The notes: generated by a model not told the origin, from the letters alone. Positions 10,685 through 23,784 are shown, counted from the stretch's first letter. The stretch is DNA of 64,000 nucleotides from Cheilinus undulatus (GCF_018320785.1 NC_054867.1:20046855-20110854); one strand, 5' to 3'. Translations and numbers: made by a program.

Positions 10685-13600
10685 GTTTATATACAGGAGT
10701 TTCAGGCTTTCACTGGTATGGGAGCTTTTCTTTAGTCCAGAGATGCTATCATAAAATGTTTTCCTCTGATTCCTCTAGTTATTTTCTATAAAGCCATATA
10801 ACTATTTCAGAAAGTCACAGCCCTACTAGCAATGCAGACATTTGTTTTCTATTTAATGTTAAAATAGCAAAGATCAGTATGTTTACTCTTAAGACCAGCA
10901 TTTAGAAAGTTGCTCAATAAAGAATTCTCAGGGTCAGTTGGAAAGACAACATTGTGTATGTTTGAGAAAGCATCAGAAATCTCCCACCAGAACCACTAAG
11001 TTTAGAGACATGCTATTCACTTATTCTAAACAAATGCAGACTTTAAAAACCTTTTTTTAATAGGCCATGAAGTTTCAATGTATTCACAAAGCAGTTATTC
11101 TATTTGTATGAGTTATGGACCTATTATATTATTTACAGAAAAAAAGTTTACCAAAACATATGTATTTCTGTGGAGAACTTTTCAAAAGTGCCAAATTGTC
11201 TTTTAGTGGATCAGCAGTAGAGCTATAAAGACTAATCTAGTTTCTTCTTGAAGGAGGATAAACACGTCACAGTCCAGCAGCAATAAGTTTAATATCCAGT
11301 GTTAAATATCCAGGGCTTGGCCCAACACTGGGAGTGTTCAGGGGCATGCTTTTATTTATTTATTTATTTATTTTTTTGGCAGTTTCTGTATCTGCACTAT
11401 TTTAAGCATTACAAATTTAGATTTAACCTTCTATGACCCTGCATCCTCTTACAAGGACATTACATTTGGGATATTCTGCACCAGTACTCTTATTTTTGCT
11501 AAACTTAGGTAAGTTAAACTCGTTAGTGGACACTCTGCCTTCTCGTGGTCATAAAGGCTCATTGAAATTACTATTGTCCATTCAAGATGGCTTCCATTCA
11601 AATCAAAATTCACTTCAGCCAGTCTCAACACAAAACTGGTCAGACTGAAACTTGTTTATTTTTGCTTGTAAGTTTTTGCATTTGATATGACATGAAAACT
11701 GGAAAAATTGGATGAATAGTAACAAGCGACCACACCACCAAACAGGAAGTACTATGTCTTTTTTATGACTGTCAGCTCCTACAAATCCCAAATAACTAAG
11801 ATTTATGCATGGCAAATAAAAGCTTGGGTCTCAGGAGGTGAATATGCCAGCAAACATCAATTGGGCAAAAATGATGCTGATCAACCTAGAAAAAAGAAAT
11901 CATCCTTTAGAACAAAAGAAAAAAAAGAAAGAAAGAAAGAAAGAAAGAAAAGGGTTGTAAGATCCAGCTCTCATCATTGTAAGGTTTTAGTACATGCTGA
12001 CGATCAATACTTTTCACTTTTCCTCTTGATTTGTCTTAACTAAGCACTAAGCCATCCCTGTGACACAAAGCATAAGCAAATGAATTGCGTAAGGGATGCA
12101 AATCTGTGCAAACTTCCTGATGTAAACAAATCTGCTTCTTCCTCTTTTCTTGTTTGTTGTCAAAATGGATCAAGATTCTGACTGCTCTGGAGCCACTGCC
12201 ATAGACTAAGGAAATAATCACTGCAGCCACAATATGACCTCATCACTGCATGCATTTTGGCTGGCCATGCTGTGCAGAGCATCACTGTTTCTTTAATCAT
12301 CATCATCAATCTTTATTTGTTCAGCACCAATTAATCACCAAAGTTATCAATAGATACTTTTATTGATGAAGACCCAACATTAATCACCATGAACTCTGCC
12401 CTAAGCAATATCAAGTAAAGTTATAGTGGAGACAAACTTCTCTAAACATTTGGGTTTCAATTTGTCATAAAGGTGGTGGGTCCTGAGGCCATGCCAGTGG
12501 AGGAACACTGCAACAGATTTAGTTTATGCAGTTTACATTTGTGCCACAAGGTGGCGGTATAGTATTATTCATGTGCCAGGCTTTAGTTCTTTTCATTCAC
12601 ATCCTTCCAGAACTGCATAAAAAAGTCAACAGCCCCGTAACAATAACTCATAGGTGGTTTTATCATCAGACATAGGTATATAAGAGCCCAGGGCCTCATT
12701 CTCCCAGGGGCACAAAGATATAATCCATTTCAGGTGTGAATCAATAATAAGGTCTTCATCTTAACCGTAGGATACATGAATAATGACAGCCTCAGTCAGG
12801 ACTTCTTCCTCCATTTTTCTTGCTCCTATGGCAGGATAACAGACTTTGAATAAAACAAAAACAATCTTTGATGTCTCCACATTTTTATTCAGGCACTTAA
12901 TTGTGATCTTAAAACACCATTGCAACCCACGGTTGGTCCCGACCCACCAGTTGAGAACCTTTGGCTAATTCAGTGCTTCCCTACCTTTTTTCCTTAGGGC
13001 CCCCCGCTTCCTTGTTTCTAAGAAAAGCTTAGCCCCCAAGCTCACCCCCAAATCTCCCCAGGACCCACTTGGAAACTTTTACATCAATTTTAATGCTTTT
13101 CATCAACAAAATCCTCACATAAACAGCCCAGATACACAACAGATCAATCCATTATTATGCTGGCGTATTAGGGCCAAACTAGGAAATAAAAATGAAGAGG
13201 ATCAGTTAATTTTCAAGAGAAAAATACATTTTTAAACTGTCAGATTTAAAAAGTCGTTCATTTGTGAGAAAAAAAACTTTTCGTTTTTACTTTAAATGTG
13301 GTTAATGTTCATGAACCAAAAACTTGGAATTTTTGAGATTACAAAGCTGAGAAGTTTGTTTTTAGTTTTGACTTTGAGCAGTTGTTAATTTAGGATTTTA
13401 AAAACTTGAAAATTTTAAGGTTTTTTTATGCCAAAATTTAAGACTTTCTAAAATTATGAATTTGAGTCTTTCCTTAGAAATTTCCTACTTTTAAACTACT
13501 TTTAAACTACTTTTAATTACGAGTTTGTTTTCTAGTTAATATACAACCTTAGAATCTAAAAATTTAAGATTGCCCCCCCATTTCTACTTTTTTGCTAAGA

Positions 13601-14147
13601 ATCAACAGACTCCTTTCATGTATTTATTTATTTTTATCTTTAAGTTGGCCTTAATATGCCATCGTATATTATGTTTCTTAAAAGATTTTGAAATAATATT
13701 TACATCATGTGTAATGTACATCATCTACATTTTTTTTTTGTTTTATTCATTTTAAAATTTTTGTGACTGTTTATTTATTTATTTTATTTTGACAGAGCAG
13801 TCAGGATCCCATGAAATCTTCATTTCTTGAAAAAATAAAAAAGTTAAATCAAACTTTAGAAATCAATACCCTTCCCTTAAATGTCCCACCTATAAAGCTG
13901 GTAAAAATGTGTCAACACAGGGCTCCATTAACCAATATCTTCTTCTGATTTTTTGTAAATTATTTCTTAAAGAGACCTCATGATGTGTTTTTATATTAAC
14001 ATACCCTTGTAAGCAGAAGGCTCACGCATATTCTTCATAATCAGCATAGACACACACCCCTTTTAAGCCCTTATAATCTAATAATATAACAAACAAAATC
14101 AAGCGTAAGGATTAAACTGCAGAAGTTTTCCTTTAAATGACTTCTGT
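10685..14147. other. Intergenic, unit A
   Basis: No gene recognised. 10690-11328 is absent from unit B. 11329-12530 is collinear with 24595-25650, including CTTCCATTCAAATC-type sequence and a short (GAAA)n run at 11930-11950. About 12540-13440 is again A-only and contains hAT-end-like text near 12930. About 13440-14147 resumes the match to unit B upstream of the TRIM stop codon. The 13522-13525 AGTT is the empty site of the unit B provirus. Confidence 0.6.
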
Positions 14148-15813
14148 TTATGTCAGCTTACAGATCTCAGCAGTGGATCCAGAATCAAGTCCAAATCCAA
14201 CATATAGAGGCTGATCGAATGTGGCTTGGAATCTGTAGAGGAGAGTCATGGTCTCAGAGATGCTGTAGAAGGACAGAATACCTGCTCTGTGATCCAGGTA
14301 CACACCTATTCTGGAGGACTTAGGATCAGAGACAGAAGTGCTGACACCATGGTACAAAAAGTAGCACCTGTAGCGACTTAGACATAATGCGCAAGATTTG
14401 TTATTGTGTCCAAATTCAGATTCAGTCCCGCTCCCTTCTCTGCTGATATTCTTGAATGCGACTGCCACACGAACATTTCTAGCCCACTTCACCTCCCAGT
14501 AACAACGTCCAGTCAGACCCTCCCGACTCAGGACCTGACACTGTTTAGTGAATCTGTCTGGATGATCAGGATAAGGCACTCGAGACTTGTGTGTCACTTT
14601 TCTGTTCCCATCAGATAATAACAGATATTTGTGTGCTGTGTTTGGATCCAGTGTGATGTTGCATGAATACCTGAAGAACTCTTCTCTGGTTGTGGGCTCT
14701 GGTTGTGGCAGTGAAACATCCACTTCAGCCACTGGCTGTGAGATGTTTGACCAGTCCCCTCGCAGAACATCCTGTAGTTTATCTCTGAGTGCTGACACAG
14801 CAGCTGTCACATTCTCAAAGTACGTTTGTTGACGGATATTAATGGTGGGTGATTGTGAAGGTTGGCTGAGTGCTGACAGTGAGGGGTAGGCCTGTAGGAA
14901 CTGGATGTTATCCTGAGTTTGTAACAGCGTTTGTATCTCGACATCTTTCCTCTTCAGCTCAGCGATCTCCTGCTTCAGCTTCTCCTGCATCTCTTTGACT
15001 TGACTCACCTTAGTTTTCTGCTGGAGTTGGACCTGATGCGTCACTTCTGAGAGACATTTTGTCATGAGACAGATCAGCTCGGTGAAGCTGCTCTCAGTGT
15101 CCTCCACTGCTTTATCAGCAGAACGATTGATGGCCTCTGCTTCCTGTTGAAGCAGACTCACATCTCTCTCTCTGTCCTGGATTCTCTGCTGGATGTTTTG
15201 TCGACTAACCTCCAGCTTTCTCTGCCCGTCGGCCCTCTCTGCTGCAGCTGAGACTGTGAAATGGCCCTTATGTTCATCTAATGAACAGACATAACAGATA
15301 GACTGCTGATCAGTACGACAGAACAACTTCATCACCTCATCATGACGAGAGCAGATGTTCTCCATGAGCTTCTTGGACGGCTCCACCAGCTTGTGTTTCT
15401 TTAGAGGAGCTACTTCAAAATGAGGCTGAATGTGACTCAGACAGTAAGAGGCCATACATTGCAGACAGGACAGTTGGGCTTTCAGTTTCCTCTCAGTGCA
15501 GAAATCACAGGCCACATCTTCAGCTCCAGCATAGCAGTAATCATCAGGAACAACCTTTTGTCTGCTCTTGTTCAGCTTCTCCACTACAAATGCCAACATG
15601 GTGTTTTTCTGCAAGACTGGCCTGGTTGTGGAGGTTGTCCTGCACTGAGGGCAGCTGTAGATTTTCTTCCATTCTTCTGAATCCCAGTGGGATTGAAGAC
15701 ATTCCTTGCAGTAGTTGTGTCCACAGGGGAACAGTCACCGGATCCTTCAGTAGATCCAGACAGATCGAACAAGAAAAGGCCTCAGGTGTCAGCTGATCTC
15801 CTTTCTGCGCCAT
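14148..15813 (-). pseudogene. TRIM (finTRIM/TRIM16-like) E3 ligase, copy A, frameshifted in the RING
   Basis: Intronless minus-strand RING/B-box/coiled-coil/PRY-SPRY gene, paralogue of the copy at 27666-29348. The start Met (15813, context AAAATGG) opens MAQKGDQLTPEAFSCSICLD. The frame breaks at a GGGG run (15726-15729, CCCC on the coding strand) where copy B has three bases, so the second RING zinc site is read out of frame. From there to 14148 the correct frame is open (488 codons from an internal Met) and includes two B-box zinc regions, a coiled coil and the SPRY with CYWEVKW and GVYLDHRAGILSFYS. The stop falls five codons earlier than in copy B. It is either a recent pseudogene, an N-terminally truncated protein or a one-base assembly error. 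Confidence 0.88.
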
Positions 15814-15852
15814 TTTAACTTCCCTGTGACGACGAGTTTTACTTCCTGACAA

Positions 15853-16889
15853 ATGAAACTAGTTTTTACTCTGATCCACACCAGGTGTCTGTGCTGTGAA
15901 TATCAGCGCATGTTGGTCACACCCATCTCTAGTCTAGAACATGGGTGTGACAGGGAGGGAACAAGGAAATGTTGATTCAGAGTGGAGGAGGGAGGGATTA
16001 TCAATCTCTGGTTTATTTTAGGAAGAGGAGCGGCTCAGTGACGTTTGAACAGCGTTACCTCATTTACAATAAGGCCTAACTTCTAACCTGCTCCACATCT
16101 GAAAACATTTGAAGGTTTAAAGCCGGAGTGATTCAGAAACAGCTTGATGTTTAGCTCCTACGACACTGACATATTGACATATTGACATCTTTTTTAAAAG
16201 AATTCAGTACCCAACAAAACTCAGATGTCACTGAACAAATGATGTTGTGTTACATGCATCATCTTTTAAATAACAACAATAAAACTACATAAAGGGGGGT
16301 TTCCTCTCAGAATGTGTACATTATTTTCTTTTTTTGCTGTTGTTCATCATCATTATCATATATTTGCTGTCATCATTGTTTGGCATGTTGCTTGGCCAGT
16401 GCAGCTTTTTTAAAGGCCTACCAGTGCTAACATAAAATAGTTAATAGGCAAATACCCATGTTATTGCAGACAATTTAGCCATAATTTATTCCAGTACTTT
16501 AGTTCTTGGTTCTCAACTGGTGGGTCAGAACCCAAAAGTGGGTTGTGAAGTCACTTTCAGTGGGTTTGCAGATACATAAAATGGAGAGGGGTCTGGCTGC
16601 AGACCGTACATCTCTGCGGCAACTTTCAAACACAGATCATCTGAGATGCCGAGTATCTCAGAAAGGAAGCGCAATAACTTGAGGGTACAATGTATTTCTA
16701 GTTATAGACCTTGTTTTTTTTTTTTTAATTAAACTTTATTCATAAACAAAGTCTGGCAGTTACATTCATGGAATAACTAAGTTGCAAACATTACAGACAT
16801 TTACAAACATTTCATAAAAGATAAAAAAACAACAGAGAAAAGGTCAGAGGTCTAATCCAGTATTAAAATATGTATAGACCCTTTTTAGA
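15853..16889. other. Intergenic upstream of TRIM copy A
   Basis: 15853-16010 is almost identical to the sequence upstream of TRIM copy B and is the likely promoter/5' region. About 16015-16740 is absent from unit B and includes a hAT-end-like GGTTCTCAACTGGTGGGTC and a T-run. From 16740 (CAAAGTCTGGCAGTTACATT) the match to B resumes. No ISRE as clear as at Mx was seen. Confidence 0.55.
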
Positions 16890-17580
16890 AGTAGTTACAA
16901 AAAGGTGGCTCGCTTTAGCTTTGTTGCCTCTAGTTAAAGCTAATAAAGCTATTTTAGCTATGTAATTAACATTACTTGTTATTGTGGCTAAGTACGCTTT
17001 AGCAATAGTAGCAAAAACGTAATATAGCTGCATGGATAACATATAGTTTACATAGCTGCTTTGTGTTCTTAGCTTTCACTAAATTAGCTACATAGCTCCT
17101 ATATATATATCTATAGCTAAGTTAGCTTTAGCTACATTAGATTTAGTGGAGGTTGCAAAAGCTAATGTAGCTATGTAGATAATGTATCTACATAGCTGCT
17201 TTGTGTGCTTAGCTTTAGCTACATTAGCTATGAAGCTTTATTATCTATAGCTACGTAATCTTAAGCAATTTGAGCTTTAGCAAACCTTCCTAAAGCTAAT
17301 TTAGCGATGTAAATAAACACAGCTACGGTAGCTTTAGCAGCATACACTTCAGCAAAGGTAGCTAAAGCTAACAAAGCCATATAGATAATGTATCTATGTA
17401 ATTTAAATAGCTGCTTTGTGAGTTTAGTTTGAGCTATGTAGCTCTGTTGTCTACATGGCTAAGTTAGCAAACATAGCTAAAGCTAACTTAGCTATGTAGA
17501 TAATATAGATACATAGCCTACATAGCTGAGCTTCAGCTATGTAGCTAAGTTGTCTACGTACTGTAGCTTAAGGCGCTCAT
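16890..17580. repeat. AGCT-rich degenerate repeat tract, unit A
   Basis: About 700 bp made of loosely repeated words such as TAGCTACATAGCT, GCTAAAGCTAA, TAGCTTTAGC and AGCTATGTAGATAATGTA. AGCT recurs every 10-20 bases. Both strands look alike because the core is palindromic. There is no clean period. Unit B has a shorter version at 29720-30175. Confidence 0.85.
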
Positions 17581-18399
17581 TGAGCTTTGTGAGCTACACT
17601 GGCTGCTTTAGAATATTTTCATGGAGGACTAGCTTTTATCCTGTAAGAAGACGTTTACTCAGCTTTATTAAATGTTTTGTGATAGTTTTTTTCTGGTCAT
17701 CTTTTTAACTTTGAACTTTTGGTATCCTGTCTGTACTTTAACCCTTACGCTAACCCTGAGCAGAAGTTAATCTGATGTTATTTCTAAAGCTTTAGCATGT
17801 TTTTCTGCTCTGAGATACAATGTCACAGATGAACAGTCAGTGACAGTGACTGTCCTAGATTAATGGTCTGCTGCAAGACTATCTTGATATGTTGCAAAAA
17901 GTCTATACTGTAATTTAATTTTGACAGATATACCTCAACCTTTTTCACTGTTCCATGTGGGGTGAATGTGGCTCTGTAGGTAGAGTTGGACTGGATTGGA
18001 TTGGGTGGGGAAACAGATGACTCAGCAGTTGTGAACCAATTAAGTCAGCTTCATCCTCAGGCGCTACATACCACAGTAACAAACACATCCACACCCATTG
18101 GTCTCATAATAACGCAATAATACTGCATATTATTCTGTAATGATTCAACCAGCAGAAGAGAAACACTGTGACACCAGTTATCACAGATGGGAGTGACTTT
18201 CTCTCGCTCCTGACGTAGATACAGTTGGCATCACATCAAAGTCCCAGTTCAAGCGAACCTTGTTAAGCAGATAAATTTGCCAGACACCATGTCTGTCATC
18301 AGGCAAATCCATCTTAATAAGCTGCAATCCACACTCTTTTTGCTGTTCGGACCAACCTGCATCATTTGAGGAAAACGAGGGCGGGGTTTAGTTGTACTA
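17581..18399. other. Intergenic, unit A
   Basis: Non-coding and closely matched to 30180-31004 in unit B. No ORF, RNA gene or mobile-element end recognised. Confidence 0.5.
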
Positions 18400-18985
18400 A
18401 CAGATCGCAATGGCTGCCAGTGCTCCAATGTGGGGTTTAGCTCGGGTGTAGCTCCAACATTGTGGAAGTTTTGTCAGAACTGGACATCGTCTCTGCGTGA
18501 AATAAAAAGTAAAACAACACAAAGATTATCATGATAGAAAAGATGTTTTCGCTCTTCTGCCAACCTGCTTCAGCAAAAGATTATCTAAGTTTGTGAGGTG
18601 TTTAATTGTTGAGTGGTTGTGTACAATGACTGCTAGTGGAGTGATTAGCTCAGACGTGGTCACAGAGGTGTTTTTGTCAAAACTGGACGACATTTCTTTA
18701 TTAAAACAAGTGAAAAGAGACACAGTGAAAGCTTTCCATGACAGAAAATATGTTTTCGCTTTTCTCAGTCTACTTCTAATCTTGCAGAGCAGATGGATTC
18801 AAGGAGGATATTAGTGTGGATGTTGCGATGGTGTCAGTTTTATCAGAAATTGTTTCTTCAACAGAAAACAGCAGTTGTTTTCTTTTCTTTGTGGAAACAA
18901 TGTTTTTGCTCTTCTCCCAACCGGATTCGGCAAGAGTCTAATCGTCACGTGTTTTGTTGCTCTGATTGGCCCATAAAGATGTGAC
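18400..18985 (+). pseudogene. RecQ-helicase-like fragments (degenerate, repeated), unit A
   Basis: Three decayed modules on + each end in a Walker-A-like segment. The best is at about 18899-18945, VFALLPTGFGKSLI, which has the GxGKS of RecQ/SF2 motif I. Earlier modules read VFALLPTCFSK (about 18545) and KYVFAFL (about 18750). The second is preceded by an open stretch with SGVISSD, KLDDISLLKQ and KAFHDRKYVF, like the region before motif I. No helicase body follows; the motif runs into a CCAAT-bearing repeat (GTTGCTCTGATTGGCCCAT). It is a relic of a RecQ-like gene spread as a repeat, not a functional helicase. Confidence 0.6.
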
Positions 18986-19335
18986 TGACAGAACATTCAT
19001 CCAAATACCCTCCGAGTTTCTTTTCAAAGGCTCTGCCCTTTCCCAAACAGTCTATGGGAGGTTTTCCAGATGGATGTGTGAAACACATAAAAACCATGCT
19101 TCAGCATATGTTTTATGATCATTATGAGTGGTGTTTGCTGATATAGAGTGGCTGCTGCTGCTGCTGCAGTTACTATCAGCCTGGAGGTAGCCGGAGGAAA
19201 CTGGACCACATTTTTGTCTTGCTGCTCTGATTGGCTGGTAACAAATGGGACAGATGAAATGTCCTTCAATCACATTCTGAGATTTTTTTGAAAAGTTCTG
19301 CCCTTCCCCTTTTTATGGGAGCCTTCCCAGTTAAA
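18986..19335. repeat. Repeat flank linked to helicase-like fragments, unit A
   Basis: Two successive copies of a block containing AAAGGCTCTGCCCTTTCCC, a TTTTCCAGATG(G/A)ATGTGTGAAA word and CTGATTGG. The same block recurs at 31600-31960, and inverted at 43290-43440 and 57590-57720. Confidence 0.7.
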
Positions 19336-20041
19336 TGTGAAATATTTCATGCAGTAGATATACGGAACAGTTTATTGGGGGATTCAAGGGTGTCAGGTTA
19401 GGTTCAAGTACTCCTCACATCTGAAAATGTTTAAAGGTTAAAAGCTACAGGATGTAGGATTTTCTACTGATACATCTTCATTCATTAAGAATATAAGTTT
19501 TAATGTTCACTTCTTATATTACCTCACATACATCAACAGTTTTTAAAGCCCAAGAAAACCATAAAAGGCCCTCACACAAGTGCTAGTTATTGATTGGTGG
19601 TTATTAGTTGTGATTATCTATTATATTGTAATGGTTCTTTGTTGATTATAATAGCTTTGCTTTAGCAACAGTAGATTAACCATTCATAAGCCTTCTTGAA
19701 CCTTTTTGAACCTCTGATTGGACCCTCTCTCAGCATGATGTGGGTGTGGACAAGTTTGTTCAACTGGGTGCTCAGCAACCCTGTTCATTACATTCAGCCT
19801 CCATACATAAGTTGACTTCATGATATATTCAATGAAAGTGACAAAAAGTCCAAACATCTATTGACACCATCATCTTTAAGCTACCCTTTTATTTTGAAAT
19901 TTCTCTCTCACATCTGTTTGACACTTTCCAACCAGCCGCCATCGTCCTGAACTTTATTCAAGCTAGCAATAAACAGGGAAACAGCTAGCAGCAGAGAATA
20001 CAATAATGAAGGAGACATCCAACGACTTTTTGGCTTTTAAG
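19336..20041. other. Intergenic, unit A
   Basis: Non-coding sequence that matches 31965-32665 of unit B. No features recognised. Confidence 0.5.
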
Positions 20042-20195
20042 AAATACAACCCCATTTCCAAAAAAGTTGGGGTGCTGTATAAAATGTAAATGAAATCAGA
20101 ATACAATCTACAAATCACATAAGAACATATTAGATGTTGAAACTGATACATTTGAACATTTCGTGAAAAATATATGCGCATTTTGCTTACCATGT
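20042..20195. mobile_element. DNA transposon end, unit A
   Basis: ACAACCCCATTTCCAAAAAA followed by GTTGGGGTGCTGTATAAAATG and GAAATCAGAATACAATC. It is a very common teleost transposon terminus, the inverse partner of the CCCAACTTTT end seen at 5370. The same relic sits at 32675 in unit B, so it predates the duplication. Confidence 0.65.
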
Positions 20196-20289
20196 AACTT
20201 TAATTTTGAACAGTGCTCTGCAGATAAAGCTTATTCTTATAACTTGAGTAGCTTTTTGTGTATTTGTTCTTTTTAGCGTACATCCAGCA

Positions 20290-20760
20290 GTAATCAGCTG
20301 ATGGCCAGCTGATCCCAATTATTGGCCCCCAGCTCCCACAGTCAATCACAGCTCTTTCTTTCATTACAGGAGTGTATTAAATATGACATCCTTCTCATTA
20401 ATTCCTGCTAGCATTAATGCTAATGCACCATGCTGCTGCTGATGACAAGGCTTAGCTTCCTCCACCTCAGCCTCCTCTTTTATTGCATAAAGCTTTTGCA
20501 CCCTCATATTCAGATTCATGCTACTATGGATTAATTGCTTTTGAGATAATCTTATTGTATTCACTATGCATTGCCATAAATGTGTTGATCTATATGGAGT
20601 ACAAAAAAACTTTGTCAAAGGGAAAACAGATTTCTACAAATAAATGTAAATTAAGTGACTGCATAAATATACATCACCTATAAAATGACTGACCTAATTC
20701 AACAGATGCCCAGTCAACTGGTGCTTGTAGTCTCACAATTATGGGTGGCAGAGTCAAAGC
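20290..20760. other. Spacer between duplication units, left part
   Basis: The match to unit B fades by about 20285. No gene recognised; 20364-20620 holds only short chance ORFs on both strands. Confidence 0.45.
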
Positions 20761-20764
20761 CTAG

Positions 20765-20862
20765 ACTTCAATCCAATAGAGAGTTTGTGGCAGAGCCTGA
20801 GCAGTTTTGCAAAGAAGAATGGAGTAAAATTTCTGGATTGTGCAAGCCTGGTTGAGACATAC
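20765..20862 (+). pseudogene. Tc1 transposase C-terminal scrap
   Basis: The translated + strand reads DFNPIESLWQSLSSFAKK, the conserved Tc1 region around the final catalytic acidic residue. It stops where the next element begins. Confidence 0.65.
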
Positions 20863-21695
<833 letters not shown>

Positions 21696-21699
21696 GGTG

Positions 21700-22915
21700 G
21701 TGAGTGATTAGGAGAGGGATCCAAAACTTCTGAGGAGCTGAACTGACTTGAAGTCGAGAGTATTCTGAAGCGGTTGACGAGTGAGGTGGTGACGGGGTGG
21801 TGGAGGGATGCAGCGTTCATTTAACTGACATTACTTGTAAAAATCTGTTTTCATTGTGATCCCCCTGTAACTTAAAATAGAAGTGAGCAAATCTGTTCAA
21901 ACTCTCCAGTACTACCAGCTTTGATCAGAAATGGACACAAAATAAATATTATAGTAGTTCATAATTAGAGCATTGTGGAGGAGGGATACAGTTTTGGCAG
22001 GCTAAAAATATAGTCTGTAATAGTTTGTATCCCCTTTAAATATTTGGTGAGTCTTATTTCAACTCTGGTTGTTATGCCTATTGTGGTGAAGAACAAAACA
22101 CAACATAACATATGGGCCTCCAATAAATTGTATCAAGGTTAGGCCTTTTGTTTTTATTTCAGGGGTAATAAAAATACGCATTCAATATCCATGAGTTGCT
22201 ATAGCCAGGTTTTAATATGCCAAGAAAAAGGGGTATCAATAAATAACGTTGAAAATCCTGTATTCAGTTTACTATGAATTACATTTCAAGTTAATAATTC
22301 AGCTTCAATTGTGAGAGCAATGTGCTAAGATGGAGCAGTGATGTTCTATTTTTTTACTCTAATTATGCAGATTAAGAAATTCTTACAAACGGTGATGACA
22401 GAGCCTTAAACTTAGCTTCCAAATAGTGTCTCCAAAAAGTATAATTGTTTACAAGCTTTTGTTTGGATGTTTTACCTGTCTTACCTCAAGGTCAATTTCT
22501 TACATTTTTCATGGATACGTGCGATTGATTTGAAAGTGTGGAGACAACTTCCGGAAGATCGTACCTGACGGTAGTCGATGAAAAAGCAACCCCAAGAGCA
22601 GTCAAAACTCAGTGTATGAGCATGGCATGAAGAGACATAAAGCATTACTTATGAAGAATACTAATCCTTTGTAAGATCTGTCTTTAACGGTGCATCACAG
22701 TGTAATCATTTACGACAGTTCGACAACCTTAAGAATTTCAAAGAATAAAGTCGTTTATTTTGATAGATACGTTTTGTGCTCTTTAACAAAACATCACTGG
22801 CAAAATGACAACACTTACAAGAGACATACCACAATCTTCATGACAGTATTTTTCATTCAATAGCGTGAAATCCCAGCGTTGTAGCACTCTAACTCTCTGT
22901 GAAGACGTGCGCGCC
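21700..22915. other. Spacer between duplication units, right part
   Basis: No coding region or mobile-element end recognised. The last 50 bases before unit B are GC- and CpG-rich (GACGTGCGCGCCCCCGCGG), which could be a small promoter-like patch. Confidence 0.4.
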
Positions 22916-23253
22916 CCCGCGGACACCTGTTACGGGCCTGCAGTGCACACTGTCAGCACAGGTCCGCTTAGAAATGGTCAACGCCCTGTCATGTTATAAG
23001 CTAAGATGTGAAATAGTCTTTCATTGCCAGGAAATCTGTTCTCTCCGAGTTTAAACAAATCTAATGTCACAGACACTTTCCTAATATGTTCAGCTGTAAT
23101 TCTAATATGATCTAAATTGAGAATTTCTTGCTTATCTTTTTGTGCACATTTCTGTGGTCTCTGTACTATTTTTTTTTGAAAGAAGAAACATTATATGCAC
23201 AATATTTATTTCTCTTTTTGCTCTCTCTCTCGTGGCTTTATTGTGTAGAAGTA

Positions 23254-23364
23254 ATGGACACAATAGAGATTACCTTTTGGAGAGTCAGCGGGTTCATTTT
23301 GGTCTTACTGCTTCTAGTTTTAACCGTTATTGTGCTTTTATCGTTGCTGGTATTTGAAATATGA
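23254..23364 (+). CDS. 36-aa putative single-pass membrane micro-ORF, copy B
   Basis: Unrecognised. It begins MDTIEITFWRVSGF and continues with about 22 hydrophobic residues to FEI and TGA. Length and frame match copy A at 9181. A polypyrimidine tract and TTGTGTAG lie 5 bases before the ATG, an acceptor-like context. The frame is also open upstream (ORF from 23128), but that part is not conserved in unit A because of an insertion there, so I place the start at the shared Met. There is no partner gene or known family. Confidence 0.35.
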   Translation: MDTIEITFWRVSGFILVLLLLVLTVIVLLSLLVFEI

Positions 23365-23784
23365 CTATTATTTTCTTTTCCATCTTGTCTTGGATTCTAA
23401 TAGTTTAATTTGTGAGGATGTTTAGTGTTTGCATGCATCGATCCAGGAAGAGTATTTGCTACTTCAGTAGTGACTTATACAAAAGGGACCGCACCCAACA
23501 AACAAACAAAATAAACCATAAAACAGGACTAGATTACAAAGACAACCTCTCAATAACATGCAGGCCTGTTTATTATCCATTGCCAATGTTTTATCACAAA
23601 TCATGAAACAACTGTGATCTATTTAACTTTGATTATTCAACCATTTACTTAATATAACACAAAAATAGAATGGTATAATGAGAATAACAGAGAATATATA
23701 ATGCTAAAATACTGAACACCACAGTGTGAACATGTACATAAAAATGCATCTTGGTATTCAGAAAATTCTTCACTTCTAAAATAT

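Larger units (their letters stand above)
6195..20285. repeat. Segmental duplication, unit A
   Basis: Collinear with 22920-32930 in the same orientation. Anchors in order: GGCCTGCA(A/G)TGCACAC near 6210/22937; the 36-codon ORF 9181/23254; Tc1 remnant 9850/24000; (AATC)n 10374/24546; CATTCAAGATGGC near 11580/24835; the TRIM gene 14148/27666; AGCT-rich tract 16890/29720; helicase-like fragments 18400/31005; and the ACAACCCC transposon end 20045/32675. Unit A is about 4 kb longer, mainly through the nested hAT block (6386-8742), about 0.9 kb at 10418-11328, about 0.9 kb near 12540-13440 and about 0.7 kb near 16015-16740. Confidence 0.9.

Noticed and set aside
15814-15852. TRIM start 13 codons upstream (as MSGSK...)
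   Set aside because: The upstream codon is TTG in both copies. The MAQK Met has a good Kozak context and matches the usual family start.
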